Source of the DNA: Actinoplanes derwentensis
Lineage (GTDB): Bacteria > Actinomycetota > Actinomycetes > Mycobacteriales > Micromonosporaceae
NCBI RefSeq assembly: GCF_900104725.1
Contig: NZ_LT629758.1
Location: forward strand, 1,488,001-1,552,000
Reading direction: 5' to 3'
DNA length: 64,000 nt
Shown here: piece by piece, positions 41,840 through 50,725 of the stretch
Numbering within the stretch: the stretch's first letter is position 1
Layout of the letters: each line of letters opens with the position of its first letter
The notes under the pieces: model-generated
Databases searched by the model: none
Told to the model about the DNA's origin: nothing
What the model saw: the letters and a program-made list of their open reading frames with translations, nothing else
Made by a program: the position numbers and the translations under genes

Positions 41840-43135
41840 ATGGTGGAGAGAGCGGCGCGCCGTACGGCCGGTGGGCTGGTGTTCGCGGGGATTGCCGGGG
41901 CTTTGGCGGGGGCGGCGGTCACCGGACGCCGGGATGTCCGGGCGGCGGTGGCCGGTGGGCTGGCGGGGGCGGCAGGCCTGGTGGCGATCGAGGCGGCGGC
42001 GCGGGCCCGGCAGCGGCCCGGGGAACTGCCGGCCTGGTGGTCGCGGGTGGCGATGAGTGGTGCGATCGCGGCGTCGGCCGGGTGGCTCGGTGCCCGGGTC
42101 AGCAAGGCCGGGCCGGTGGTCGTGGGGCTTGCCGCCGGCGCGTCGGCCGGGGCGCTCGGACTGCGGCCGGAGAAGGTCGCGCTCGGTCCGGTCGTCGGTG
42201 TGGCCGGGGGAGTGGCCTGGCGTCTGGCAGCCGGACGGGAGGCACCGCCCGCGGCGGTGGCGGCCAGTGCGGTGGTCGGATTCCGGATGCTGTCGGCGGT
42301 GCTGTTCCGGGAACCGCAGGTGAAACTGCTGGCCGAGCGGGTACGGGCCGAGGACCTGCCGTTCGTGGTTCCGCTGGAGGCGCGCACCCGGTACGTGGGT
42401 GTCGACTACGTGCGAGATCTCGCCGAAGTGGTCGGCGGCGACTACCGGGCGGACGCGCAGGACGTGGGGATCGTCGGCTCGCTCGACGACCTGGCCGGTC
42501 CGCAGTTCGACCCGGCCGGGGTGGATCCGCTGGTGCGTGAGTTCTATGAGCGGACCACCCGGTTCAAGCTCGACATCGTCCCCGAGTGGCGGGCCTGGGT
42601 GCGGCCGGGTTACCTGCTCTACCGGACCTTGGTGGCCCGGCCGGTCGGGCAGGCCAACGTGCCGATGAACCAGCGGGAGACCGTTCGCGGTGTTCGGAGC
42701 CGGATCGACACGATCACCCCGGACGACAAAGGGCCGATTGCCGTACGGGGATGGATCCGCTCGTTCGCCGACACCGACGAGCCGATCTATGTCGGCATCT
42801 ACACGACGTATCGGCACGAGGGCCGGGGTTATGTGAGTGTCGGCTTCCCGGTGCCGCAGGGAAGTTTCACCGCGACTCTGCTGCCGATGCCCCGCCCCGG
42901 TGGTGGCCTCGTTCTGACGAGCAGCAGCGACCTGGCGCATCCGGGCCACTACCTGACGTACATCGACCCGGCGACCCGGGAGTTGACCACGCTCGCGGTG
43001 CCCGGATTCACCGAACGCCTCGACGTCTTCATCGAGAACGGGGAGCTGAGGGCCGAGCACGCGTTCGCGCTCTACGGGCTGCCGTTCATGGTGCTGCACT
43101 ACTCGATCCGGCGAAAGGACGCGAAGTCAGCGTGA
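41840..43135 (+). CDS. Conserved-looking membrane protein of unknown function
   Basis: 431 aa. Residues about 8-165 are five to six short Gly/Ala-rich membrane helices ([38 protein letters not shown]). From about 200 to the end is a soluble, beta-rich domain with many well-formed motifs ([76 protein letters not shown]). The density of such motifs implies a real, functional family, but I cannot name it. The 3' end overlaps the convergent ATPase gene by 9 nt. Confidence 0.8.
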   Translation: MVERAARRTAGGLVFAGIAGALAGAAVTGRRDVRAAVAGGLAGAAGLVAIEAAARARQRPGELPAWWSRVAMSGAIAASAGWLGARVSKAGPVVVGLAAGASAGALGLRPEKVALGPVVGVAGGVAWRLAAGREAPPAAVAASAVVGFRMLSAVLFREPQVKLLAERVRAEDLPFVVPLEARTRYVGVDYVRDLAEVVGGDYRADAQDVGIVGSLDDLAGPQFDPAGVDPLVREFYERTTRFKLDIVPEWRAWVRPGYLLYRTLVARPVGQANVPMNQRETVRGVRSRIDTITPDDKGPIAVRGWIRSFADTDEPIYVGIYTTYRHEGRGYVSVGFPVPQGSFTATLLPMPRPGGGLVLTSSSDLAHPGHYLTYIDPATRELTTLAVPGFTERLDVFIENGELRAEHAFALYGLPFMVLHYSIRRKDAKSA

Positions 43136-45040
43136 CCACAGCCAGGCGGTGATCTGTTCGACTGCCTTGTCCCGGTGGCGGCGGTAGGTGTTGAACGACA
43201 GGTGCAACGAGACGGCGACCCGTTCCTGGGTGCCGGCCGGCTCCAGGAACGTACGGCTGATCAGGAGGTGGAGGTCCGATGGCAACGTCGCCGCGGCCGC
43301 CGCGACGAGGTCCCGAAGCGAGTCTCCGGAGGTGGCCCGCCGGACCAGCGGTGACCGGGTCAGCGGATTCTCCCGCAACAGGTCCGGAGAGTTCAGGTCG
43401 CGCAGGGCGGACCGGACCGCGGCGGTGAACTCCGGCCGGGACAGTACCGGGTCACCGAGGTCCGCTCCGGCGGGGCGGGCCGGGGCGCCGAGCTGGCGGG
43501 CATGCAGCAGATCCACCCATTCGGCCAGGCCGGTACGCCGCCAGTCGTGTGCGAACACCGGGAAACGGGTGCCGCCGACGGTGAACTCGGTGGCCGGCCA
43601 GAAGTCGAACAGTTCCATCGCCGGTGTCCAGCGGGTCGCGTCGGTGAACGCGCCGACCATCGTCCATGCGGTCTCCGGGCCGAGTGTGATGATGTCGAGC
43701 ATCTGGCAGGCGACGAACAGCGTCAGCGACGGGGACGGTTCCTGCCCACGGTCACGATCCAAGAAGAAGCGCCAGGTCAGTACGTGTTCGCCGGACCGTG
43801 GGGGACCGTGCTCGAACACGTACCCGATCATGGTGTTGAGGCCTGGGTCTTTGCTCTGTTCGAGGTCGTCGACGGTGAAGCGGGCGGCGAAGCCGCGCAG
43901 CGACCCGGCCGCCGAACGGAAGACCCGGAAACCCTCCGGGCGGCGATCCAGCCAGTACGCGACGAGCCCGGCCTGCTCCTCGCCCTGCCAGCGTGTCGTC
44001 ATCGCGAGGATCGGTTCCCGGTCGCCGTCGCGGAGCCGGTCGGGGTAGGCGCGCATCGTCGGGGGCAGCGAGTTCAGGGCGGCGAGCGGCGAGCGGGCGC
44101 CGTTGAGGACCACGGCCAGTACGACGAGGTGTACGCGTTCCCGGTCGTCGGCGGTCGCCAGGATCCGGTCGCGGACCGCTTCGAGTTTCGCCCGGTAGAG
44201 GGCGGCGAACCGGTCCGGATCACGCCAGCGCAGGTCGGCGTTGAGGGCGTCGCGGACCACGTCGTGCGGATGGATGCCGTAGCGGCTCTCCTCGACGAAC
44301 GGCTGCGCGCGTAACCAGTCGAACAGTTCGCCGGAGTCGTCTCCGGCCATCGAACGCAGCACGTCCGCGGTGGTGACCGGGAGCTGCGCGAACACTTCGA
44401 GGGCCGTCCGGTGCCGAGGATCGGGGATCGTGTCGATCAACTGGGTCAGCAGCGTTCCCACCACGTCGGGCAGGTCGTCGAGCCGGGCGGGGTCGGCGCC
44501 ACGCCGGACCGCGTCGGCGAGCATCGACAGGGTGAGCGGATGTCCGCGACTGATCGTCATCAGGCGGTCCCGGGCGCCGGCCGGTACACCCTGGCCGTCC
44601 AGGTAGGCGTGCCCGTCGGCGGCCGGCAGGTTGCCGAGCGCGATGATCCGGGTCAGCTCGCGCCACGCCGGATCCGCGCGCCAGCCGGGGCCGGGCGGGC
44701 GGCGACCGGCGATCACCACCAGGCAGTTCGCCGGCAGCGAAGGCAGGTACTGCTCGCGGATCCAGTCGTCGACCGGTTCCAGCAGCTCGTAGGTGTCGAT
44801 CAGCAACACCGGGCACGCACCGGCGGCGGGCACCGGCAGCATGTCCGGATATCGGGCGTCGGCCCGGACCGAGTCGGGGACCGTGCGGGCGAACATGTCG
44901 AGCAGCGTGCTCTTGCCGACCCCGCCGACCCCGTGGACGAACAGCACACCGGCAGTGCCCAGGGCGGCCCGGAACAGTGCGATCTCGTCGTCGCGGCCCA
45001 CGAACGACCGCCGCCGCAACGTCTGAAGGATCTCCCTCAC
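43127..45040 (-). CDS. STAND/NACHT-like ATPase of unknown role
   Basis: 637 aa. Begins [20 protein letters not shown], Walker [10 protein letters not shown] (37-45), Walker [14 protein letters not shown], sensor-type [13 protein letters not shown], then a winged-helix-like part ([19 protein letters not shown]). A long C-terminal region of no known type follows. The last 45 residues ([20 protein letters not shown], then [20 protein letters not shown]) look like a helix-turn-helix with LuxR/sigma-4 spacing. It may be a transcription factor of the LAL/SARP-like STAND class or a switch ATPase. Divergent from the cyclase gene (78-bp gap). Confidence 0.8.
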   Translation of the reverse strand: MREILQTLRRRSFVGRDDEIALFRAALGTAGVLFVHGVGGVGKSTLLDMFARTVPDSVRADARYPDMLPVPAAGACPVLLIDTYELLEPVDDWIREQYLPSLPANCLVVIAGRRPPGPGWRADPAWRELTRIIALGNLPAADGHAYLDGQGVPAGARDRLMTISRGHPLTLSMLADAVRRGADPARLDDLPDVVGTLLTQLIDTIPDPRHRTALEVFAQLPVTTADVLRSMAGDDSGELFDWLRAQPFVEESRYGIHPHDVVRDALNADLRWRDPDRFAALYRAKLEAVRDRILATADDRERVHLVVLAVVLNGARSPLAALNSLPPTMRAYPDRLRDGDREPILAMTTRWQGEEQAGLVAYWLDRRPEGFRVFRSAAGSLRGFAARFTVDDLEQSKDPGLNTMIGYVFEHGPPRSGEHVLTWRFFLDRDRGQEPSPSLTLFVACQMLDIITLGPETAWTMVGAFTDATRWTPAMELFDFWPATEFTVGGTRFPVFAHDWRRTGLAEWVDLLHARQLGAPARPAGADLGDPVLSRPEFTAAVRSALRDLNSPDLLRENPLTRSPLVRRATSGDSLRDLVAAAAATLPSDLHLLISRTFLEPAGTQERVAVSLHLSFNTYRRHRDKAVEQITAWLWSR

Positions 45041-45118
45041 CCATCGACCCTAGTTCGGGCACCTGATGGGCACCGCATGGGCTACCGGCCATGGTCCGGC
45101 GCCACCAGGATCGACGGC

Positions 45119-45988
45119 ATGACCGATTCTCTCGACAACTGGGGACGCTGGGGTGACCGCGACCAGCTAGGCGCCGTCAACCTCATCACCGACGAGGCGC
45201 GCACCCGCGGCGCCGCCGAGGCCCGGACCGGACAGACCGTCTCGCTGGCCCGGATCACCACGCCGTTCCCGCTCACCGGCGGCCCGCTGGCGCCCGCCAC
45301 CGCCCCGACGACCGCGGTACAGACGATGATGCTGTTCACCGGATTCGGTGCGCCCGCGATGGCCGAGGTGATGGTGGTGACCACCCATCATCCGGAGGTG
45401 ACCCACCTGGATGGTCTGGGGCATTGGGCCGAGGGCGGCCGGGTCTACCCGGGTGTCGGCGTCGCCGACAGTTCCGGGCCCACCGGGGTACGGCACGGCG
45501 CGGCCGACGTCTTCGGCGGCGGGATCCTGACCCGCGGGGTGCTGCTCGATCTGGCTCCCGGCGGACGGCTTGCCCCGGCGCATCCGGTGACCGCCGCGGA
45601 ACTGGACGCGGCGGCCGGCCGGGCCGGTGTCGACGTGCTCTCCGGTGACGCGCTGCTGGTGCGGGGCGGCTGGGACCGGGCCACCGCCGGTGACGTGCCG
45701 TTGCCGGGTGTCACCGCGGACGCGGTGCACTGGCTGCACGAGAAGGGGATCGCCGTCTACGCCGGGGACGTCGGTGACGCCATGCCGCCGCTGCCGGGCG
45801 AGATGCCGGGGGCGTTGCACCGGCTCGCGCTGGGGAGACTGGCCATTCCGCTGATCGACGGCCCGAACCTGGAGGAACTCGCCGTGACGTGTGAACGGCT
45901 GGGCCGGTGGACGTTTCAGTTCGTGGTCGCCGCGCCCCGGATCGCCGGGACGACCGGCCTGCCGGTGAATCCGCTCGCCGTCTTCTGA
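45119..45988 (+). CDS. Cyclase-family (kynurenine formamidase-like) hydrolase
   Basis: 289 aa from the ATG at 45119. DNWGRWGDRDQLGAVNLITD is the normal start of these proteins. The metal-binding motif appears as VTHLDGLGHW (HxD plus His). RGVLLDLA, SGDALLVRGGWD and VYAGDVGDAMPP are also present. The family hydrolyses amides or lactones, such as N-formylkynurenine, or acts in polyketide cyclisation; the substrate here is unknown. The divergent ATPase may regulate it. Confidence 0.88.
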   Translation: MTDSLDNWGRWGDRDQLGAVNLITDEARTRGAAEARTGQTVSLARITTPFPLTGGPLAPATAPTTAVQTMMLFTGFGAPAMAEVMVVTTHHPEVTHLDGLGHWAEGGRVYPGVGVADSSGPTGVRHGAADVFGGGILTRGVLLDLAPGGRLAPAHPVTAAELDAAAGRAGVDVLSGDALLVRGGWDRATAGDVPLPGVTADAVHWLHEKGIAVYAGDVGDAMPPLPGEMPGALHRLALGRLAIPLIDGPNLEELAVTCERLGRWTFQFVVAAPRIAGTTGLPVNPLAVF

Positions 45989-46001
45989 ACCGGCCCGGGC
46001 A

Positions 46002-46826
46002 TCAGTCGTTCAGCAGGCTCTTGGTCTCCCGGCGCATCCGCTCGGCGTCTTCACGGTCGGCAGCGGAGACCTCCAGGGGCACCCGCTTGGCGCCGCGGAA
46101 CGACGAGAGGAGTTCCTGCGGCGGTGACTCGATCAGGGCGACGACCGGCAGAATCCCCTTCTCCACCGGCTTGGCCAGCACCCCGGCCAGTTTGACCAGG
46201 AACCGCACGGGCGCGGAGAACTTACCGGCGAAGCTGCTCTTGACGAACTCGGGGTTGACGAACGCGTACCGGATCCGTCCGGCACTGACGTTCTCGGTGA
46301 AGTCGATGCCGAGCAGTTCGTTCGCCCGGCGGGCCTGCGCCCACGCCTTGGTCCAGCTGGCGTTGCGGGTGAACATCAGGTCGTCCCAGTTCATCGCCTT
46401 GGCGCCGGCGCCGATGACGGCCAGGTTGACCACGACCGGCGCCGGGGCGTCGGTCATCAGCGGGGCGAGGCCGTGACTGAGCAGGTAACGGCTGAGGTAG
46501 AACAGGGCGAACCAGTGCTCGATGCCCTCGCTGGTCTCCACCCGGTCCATCCGCAGGAACGCCGCGCACAGCACCAGCGCGTCGACCCGGTCGAACCGGG
46601 TGCCGATCTCCTCGATGACCCTGCGGTTGTCCGCCACCAGGGAGAGGTCGGCGGTGAACAGGTGCAGGCGGTCGGCCGCGCCGAGCCGCGCCGCCTCGTC
46701 GGTCAGGGCCTGGGCCTTGGCCGGGCTGCGGCCGATCACCACGACGGTGTTGCCGGCTTTGATCTGCTGGATGGCGAGGGCCCGGCCGATGCCGTCGGTC
46801 CCGCCGGAGATGACGATGGTCTTCAA
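46002..46826 (-). CDS. Short-chain dehydrogenase-like protein
   Basis: 274 aa. The TTG at 46826 is taken as start because AGGGGG precedes it by 4 nt and it puts KTIVISGGTDGIGRALA at the N-terminus. The cofactor loop GGTDGIGR is intact, but the catalytic Ser and the YxxxK pair are not evident in their usual places (NLAVIGAGAKAMNWDD, then WAQARRANELL in place of YxxxK). It may be a light-independent protochlorophyllide-reductase-like or an inactive SDR. Divergent from TetR, which probably represses it. Confidence 0.85.
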   Translation of the reverse strand: MKTIVISGGTDGIGRALAIQQIKAGNTVVVIGRSPAKAQALTDEAARLGAADRLHLFTADLSLVADNRRVIEEIGTRFDRVDALVLCAAFLRMDRVETSEGIEHWFALFYLSRYLLSHGLAPLMTDAPAPVVVNLAVIGAGAKAMNWDDLMFTRNASWTKAWAQARRANELLGIDFTENVSAGRIRYAFVNPEFVKSSFAGKFSAPVRFLVKLAGVLAKPVEKGILPVVALIESPPQELLSSFRGAKRVPLEVSAADREDAERMRRETKSLLND

Positions 46827-46870
46827 TTGACCCCCTGAAAGCGATGCCCGGGTCCGCCCTCCAAAATAAG

Positions 46871-46891
46871 CGGAACGTCTGATCCGTTTCG
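46871..46891. promoter_or_regulatory. Candidate TetR operator
   Basis: Arms CGGAACG (46871-46877) and CGTTTCG (46885-46891), pairing 6 of 7, with a 7-nt centre, between the divergent SDR and TetR genes. Confidence 0.45.
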
Positions 46892-46947
46892 TGATGAACG
46901 TTAACACGGCGCCGACCCTCCGTACCAGCACCGGCTACTCTCCGACC

Positions 46948-47532
46948 ATGTCCGCCGAATCGACGCCCGCCCGGCCGCTGCGCAGAGACGCCGTCGACAA
47001 CCGCCGTCGCCTGCTGCACGCCGCCACCCAGGCGTTCGCCGAGAAGGGCCTCGCGCTGGACGTGCGCGACATCGCCAAACGCGCCGGCGTGGGCATCGGC
47101 ACCATCTACCGGCACTTCGCCACCAAGGAGATCCTGATCGACGCGGTGGTCGACGAGGCCCTCGACCGGTGGGCGAAGACCGTCCGGGAATCGGCCCTCG
47201 CCAGCGACCCCTGGGAGGGTTTCGTCCGGTTCATGGAGCAGTCCCTGGACCTGCTCGCGGAGCACCGCGCGCTATTGGACGGGCTCACCGACCCGCGGAT
47301 CGCCACCCCCCGCATCCAGCAGTGCCAGGCCGAGCTGCGGATCGTCCTGGCCGGACTGATCGAGCGGATGCAGGCGGCCGGCGCGATACGGGCCGGCACC
47401 ACGGTGGACGACGTCTCACTGCTGATGATCGGGCTGGGCCGGATCATCCAGGTCACCGAGGACCAGGCGCCCGGATCCTGGCGCCGCCAGCTCGACATCA
47501 TGCTCGCCGGGCTCCGGGCCGGTGACCGGTGA
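46948..47532 (+). CDS. TetR/AcrR family regulator
   Basis: 194 aa from the ATG at 46948. The helix-turn-helix is LDVRDIAKRAGVGIGTIYRH with FATKEILIDAV following. The C-terminal domain belongs to the TetR_C SbtR-like group (MEQSLDLLAEHRALLDGL, MIGLGRIIQVTEDQ). Divergent from the SDR gene, its likely target. Confidence 0.93.
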   Translation: MSAESTPARPLRRDAVDNRRRLLHAATQAFAEKGLALDVRDIAKRAGVGIGTIYRHFATKEILIDAVVDEALDRWAKTVRESALASDPWEGFVRFMEQSLDLLAEHRALLDGLTDPRIATPRIQQCQAELRIVLAGLIERMQAAGAIRAGTTVDDVSLLMIGLGRIIQVTEDQAPGSWRRQLDIMLAGLRAGDR

Positions 47533-47601
47533 CGGATCGGTGGCGTCCCGGCGAAGCCGGCTCGGAACGGGGTGCCTCGGCTCAGATCCGATGACGGGGG
47601 G

Positions 47602-49137
47602 TCATCTCGCCCAGAACTCAATGCCGGACAAGACCGTCTCCGCGGGCTCGTCGCTGCCCGCAGATCGCTCCACTCCCAGGTCCAGCCGGCCGTTCAGCGT
47701 CCCCACGAACGGGGTGGGCTCACTCAACATCTCCGTCCCGTCGATCCAGACCCGGACCGTGTCCTTGCGAACCCGGATGGTGATCACCCGGGGACCCCGG
47801 CCGGTGAACAGGAGGTTCTGGAACTGCGCCGGCAACGCGCCGTCATCGCGGTTCGTGACGAGTTCGAAGTCGTACTCGCAGAAATGGGCGGAGTAGAGAT
47901 TCACGTCCCCCTGCCGGAAACGGGCGACGGCGCAGGAGCCGAGACCCACCGACTCCAGGGTGAACGTCATCGTGTGCAGCTCGGGGAGGGTCTTCTTGGG
48001 ACCGAGGCAGAAGAACTCGGGCGCGGATGTCGTCGTCACCCGCAGGCCGTTCTTGTCGTACTCGCAGGTCCCGCCCTTCGCGTTCTTGCCCGCCTTCCAC
48101 AGGGCGGCCTTGGTCAGCGGATCAGCCAGCAGGGGAGTCGGTGAGGGCAGGGCGGCAGCCGACGAGGCTGTGGTGCCGGGGTCCGAGGCGTGGTCGGCGG
48201 CCAGCCGGATCGGAATCGCCGCCCCGGCGGCCAGCACACTGGCCGCGGCCGTGGCCAGCAGCACCCTCGGCAGACGGCTGCGAGGTTTGTCCGCATGGCT
48301 GCTCAGGACGTCCGTGGCCGGCTCGGTTGCCAGCAGCAACTGGAGCAGTTCGGGCGCGGTCGGCCGGTCACCGGGATTCTTCGACAGCGCGCGCTCCACC
48401 GCGGTGCGCAGCGCGCCGGTCAGGTTGCCGAGATCCGGTTCGCGGGTGAGGATCCGAACCGCGATCGCGGTGCTCGAATCGCCGTGGAACGGGCCCTGAC
48501 CGTTGGCGGCGTAGGCGACGACCGCGCCCCAGGCGAAGACGTCGACCGCCGGGGTCACCGCGGTCACCGGCCCGTCGAGACGTTCCGGCGCCATGTAGGA
48601 GACCGTGCCGACCAACTGCCCGGTACGGGTGTGCTCGCTGGTCGACTCGGTCGCGCGCGCGATCCCGAAGTCGATCACCTTCGGGGCGCCGAGCGCGAAC
48701 AGCACGTTGCGCGGTTTGAGATCGCGGTGCACCACGCCGGCCCCGTGGATCGCCACCAGGGCGGTGGCCACCCCGACCGCGACACTGTGCAACGCCCCGT
48801 CCCGCAGCGGCCCGTTCTCCGCGACCACCTCCGCCAGGTCCGGGCCGTCGACGTATTCGACCACCAGGTACGGCGGGTTGTGATCCGGGTCGGCGTCCAG
48901 CACCGCGGCGGTCGAGAACGGAGGAACCTGGCGGGCCCGGTTGACCTCGCTGCGGAACCGGGCGCGGAACTCCTCGACCGCGGCGAACTCGGTGCGGATC
49001 ATCTTCACCGCCACCAGGCGGCCGTCCCGGCCACGCCCCTGGTAGACCGCGCCCATGCCACCTTCGCCGAGCACTCCCAGCAGGGTGTAGTCGCCGAGTT
49101 CGCGGGGGTCGTGCGGGCGCAGCGGGGAGACCGGCAT
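47602..49137 (-). CDS. Receptor-type Ser/Thr protein kinase
   Basis: 511 aa. Kinase domain at residues about 17-270: glycine loop GEGGMGAVY, AVKMIRT (Lys), VHRDLKPRNVLF, DFGIAR and APERLDGP. A single membrane helix (about 293-312) follows a short basic linker. The external domain (about 345-511) is beta-rich with three cysteines and reads like a laminin-G/concanavalin-type sandwich (YDKNGLRVTTTSAPEFFCLG, VITIRVRKDTVRVWIDGTE, GRLDLGVERS). A PknB-type receptor, but without PASTA repeats; the external ligand may be a carbohydrate. Confidence 0.93.
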   Translation of the reverse strand: MPVSPLRPHDPRELGDYTLLGVLGEGGMGAVYQGRGRDGRLVAVKMIRTEFAAVEEFRARFRSEVNRARQVPPFSTAAVLDADPDHNPPYLVVEYVDGPDLAEVVAENGPLRDGALHSVAVGVATALVAIHGAGVVHRDLKPRNVLFALGAPKVIDFGIARATESTSEHTRTGQLVGTVSYMAPERLDGPVTAVTPAVDVFAWGAVVAYAANGQGPFHGDSSTAIAVRILTREPDLGNLTGALRTAVERALSKNPGDRPTAPELLQLLLATEPATDVLSSHADKPRSRLPRVLLATAAASVLAAGAAIPIRLAADHASDPGTTASSAAALPSPTPLLADPLTKAALWKAGKNAKGGTCEYDKNGLRVTTTSAPEFFCLGPKKTLPELHTMTFTLESVGLGSCAVARFRQGDVNLYSAHFCEYDFELVTNRDDGALPAQFQNLLFTGRGPRVITIRVRKDTVRVWIDGTEMLSEPTPFVGTLNGRLDLGVERSAGSDEPAETVLSGIEFWAR

Positions 49138-49277
49138 ACGAGGACACGCTCCTGAGAGGACGGCCGGACAATTCAGGGAATCTAGCAGTCTGGATCAATG
49201 CCCTACCGTGGGTGGCGCAGTCAAGATCTTCGCGTGATCGTCAAGGCGCCCCTCCAACGACAGAACACGGAGAGAAT

Positions 49278-49889
49278 GTGTCGCGTAACCCGTTCCTGAC
49301 GGCCGTCCCGGTGCTCGCCCTGCTGACCACCCTGACCGCCTGTGCCGGATCCACCGAGGAAACCGCCGAGCCGGCCGCGGCGTCGCCGGCCGGCAAGCCC
49401 GCCACCAGCAGACCCGCGACCGCGACCACCACCAGGGTGCCCGTCAAAGGCGAGTGCGCCGCCGCGGACCTCGCGGTCAGCATCTCTCCCCAGCAGACCG
49501 GTGAGACCGACGAGCTCGGCATGGTCATCATCACCAACAACGGCCGTAGGAACTGCACGGTGAAGGGCTGGCTGACGCTCGCGCTCCACAACGCGGCCGG
49601 CGAGCCGGTCGACGTGCCCACCCAGAACGTCAACGAGCCCGGCGCGCCGACGACCGTCAAGATCCAGAAGGGCGGGTCGGCGTTCGCCGGTATCAAGTGG
49701 ACCCAGTGTGACAAGTCCGACGCCGCGTGCGGTGTCGGGAACGCCATCGGCTGGTCGCTCGACGGCACCGTCAAGGACACGTTCGCCGAGCTGGACAGCC
49801 TTCCGGATCCGGAGCAGAACACCCTCACCATGAAAGCGCTCAAGGTTGGCACCTTCCAGCCCGTCCGCCAGGGCGTCGTCGCCTGGTGA
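49278..49889 (+). CDS. DUF4232-type lipoprotein
   Basis: 203 aa. The GTG at 49278 is preceded by GGAGAGA. Lipobox LTAC (Cys about 22), then a Thr/Ala/Pro linker (SRPATATTTRVPVKG) and a DUF4232 domain (ECAAADLAVSISPQQTG, GMVIITNNGRRNCTVKGWLT, GGSAFAGIKWTQCDKSD). Attached to the outer face of the membrane. The role of DUF4232 is not established. Divergent from the receptor kinase, which suggests shared cell-envelope function. Confidence 0.9.
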   Translation: MSRNPFLTAVPVLALLTTLTACAGSTEETAEPAAASPAGKPATSRPATATTTRVPVKGECAAADLAVSISPQQTGETDELGMVIITNNGRRNCTVKGWLTLALHNAAGEPVDVPTQNVNEPGAPTTVKIQKGGSAFAGIKWTQCDKSDAACGVGNAIGWSLDGTVKDTFAELDSLPDPEQNTLTMKALKVGTFQPVRQGVVAW

Positions 49890-49971
49890 ATGCCCGGCGA
49901 CGGTGACCGTCATGATCGGCTCGTGAACCGGGCGTCCGGCCAGGCCGTGACCACCACAGACATCGACGGGG

Positions 49972-50547
49972 ATGTTAGCGTCGCAGGTTGTGAGACGCGT
50001 GATGATCGCCCTGGTCGTGGTGGCTGTCGGCCTGTGCGCCGGGGTGGGTGTCTACGGGCAGGTGCGCCGCCACAATCGGGAGGCCGCCATCGAGTGGTCA
50101 CGACAGCAGCGGCTCGCGGCGCGTACCCCACTGCAGAAGGCGGCGGCCGACATCGACCTGGCCCGCCGGGCCGGGGACGGCGTGCACTTCGCCGTGGTGC
50201 CGGAACGTCTGCCGCCCGGTCTGGTCACGATGGAGCCGGCCGTCGACGCCTATCTCGACGGGGTGACCGACATCTATTCGTACGGGGATCTGAAAGCGCT
50301 GGTCAAGTACACGGACGTGCCCGGACGGCGGCCGTGCGGTGAGCACACCTGTGTCCGCGACACCGAGGTCGGCTTCGTGACCGCCGAAGCGCCGAGCCTG
50401 CGGCACGCCTCGGTCTGGCTCACCGGGCAGGCGTCGTCGGCGGGGCAGGAATCCGAGGTCCGGCGGTTCTGGGCGGAGACCAGATGGGTGCCGACCGCGG
50501 AGGCCGGGTGGTTCACCAAACTCGCCTACGAGGGTGACGTCGGCTGA
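49972..50547 (+). CDS. Membrane-anchored protein of unknown function
   Basis: 191 aa. One N-terminal membrane helix (about residues 9-28, VMIALVVVAVGLCAGVGVYG), then an external alpha/beta domain with a Cys pair (RRPCGEHTCVRDTEVGFVT). No family recognised. Start uncertain between 49972 and the GTG at 49990. It follows the DUF4232 gene by 82 nt. Confidence 0.65.
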   Translation: MLASQVVRRVMIALVVVAVGLCAGVGVYGQVRRHNREAAIEWSRQQRLAARTPLQKAAADIDLARRAGDGVHFAVVPERLPPGLVTMEPAVDAYLDGVTDIYSYGDLKALVKYTDVPGRRPCGEHTCVRDTEVGFVTAEAPSLRHASVWLTGQASSAGQESEVRRFWAETRWVPTAEAGWFTKLAYEGDVG

Positions 50548-50618
50548 CGGCCCGAAGTCTCTCGTTGCCCGCAACGGACAGGGTGCCCGGCCCGCGATTA
50601 TATCCCTGAGCTGGGCAT

Positions 50619-50639
50619 ATCTGTCGCCCGTAGACAGAT
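50619..50639. promoter_or_regulatory. Inverted repeat upstream of the PLC-like gene
   Basis: Arms ATCTGTC (50619-50625) and GACAGAT (50633-50639), 7-nt centre, 86 bp before the GTG of the next gene. It is a candidate operator; stem and loop are too weak for a good terminator. Confidence 0.4.
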
Positions 50640-50725
50640 GCGGCCGGTTCGGCAGGATCTTGGCCAATGGTCATCGGTCGATGGATGCGGCATCATGGCC
50701 GATGGGCCGGGGAAACGGAGGTCGG

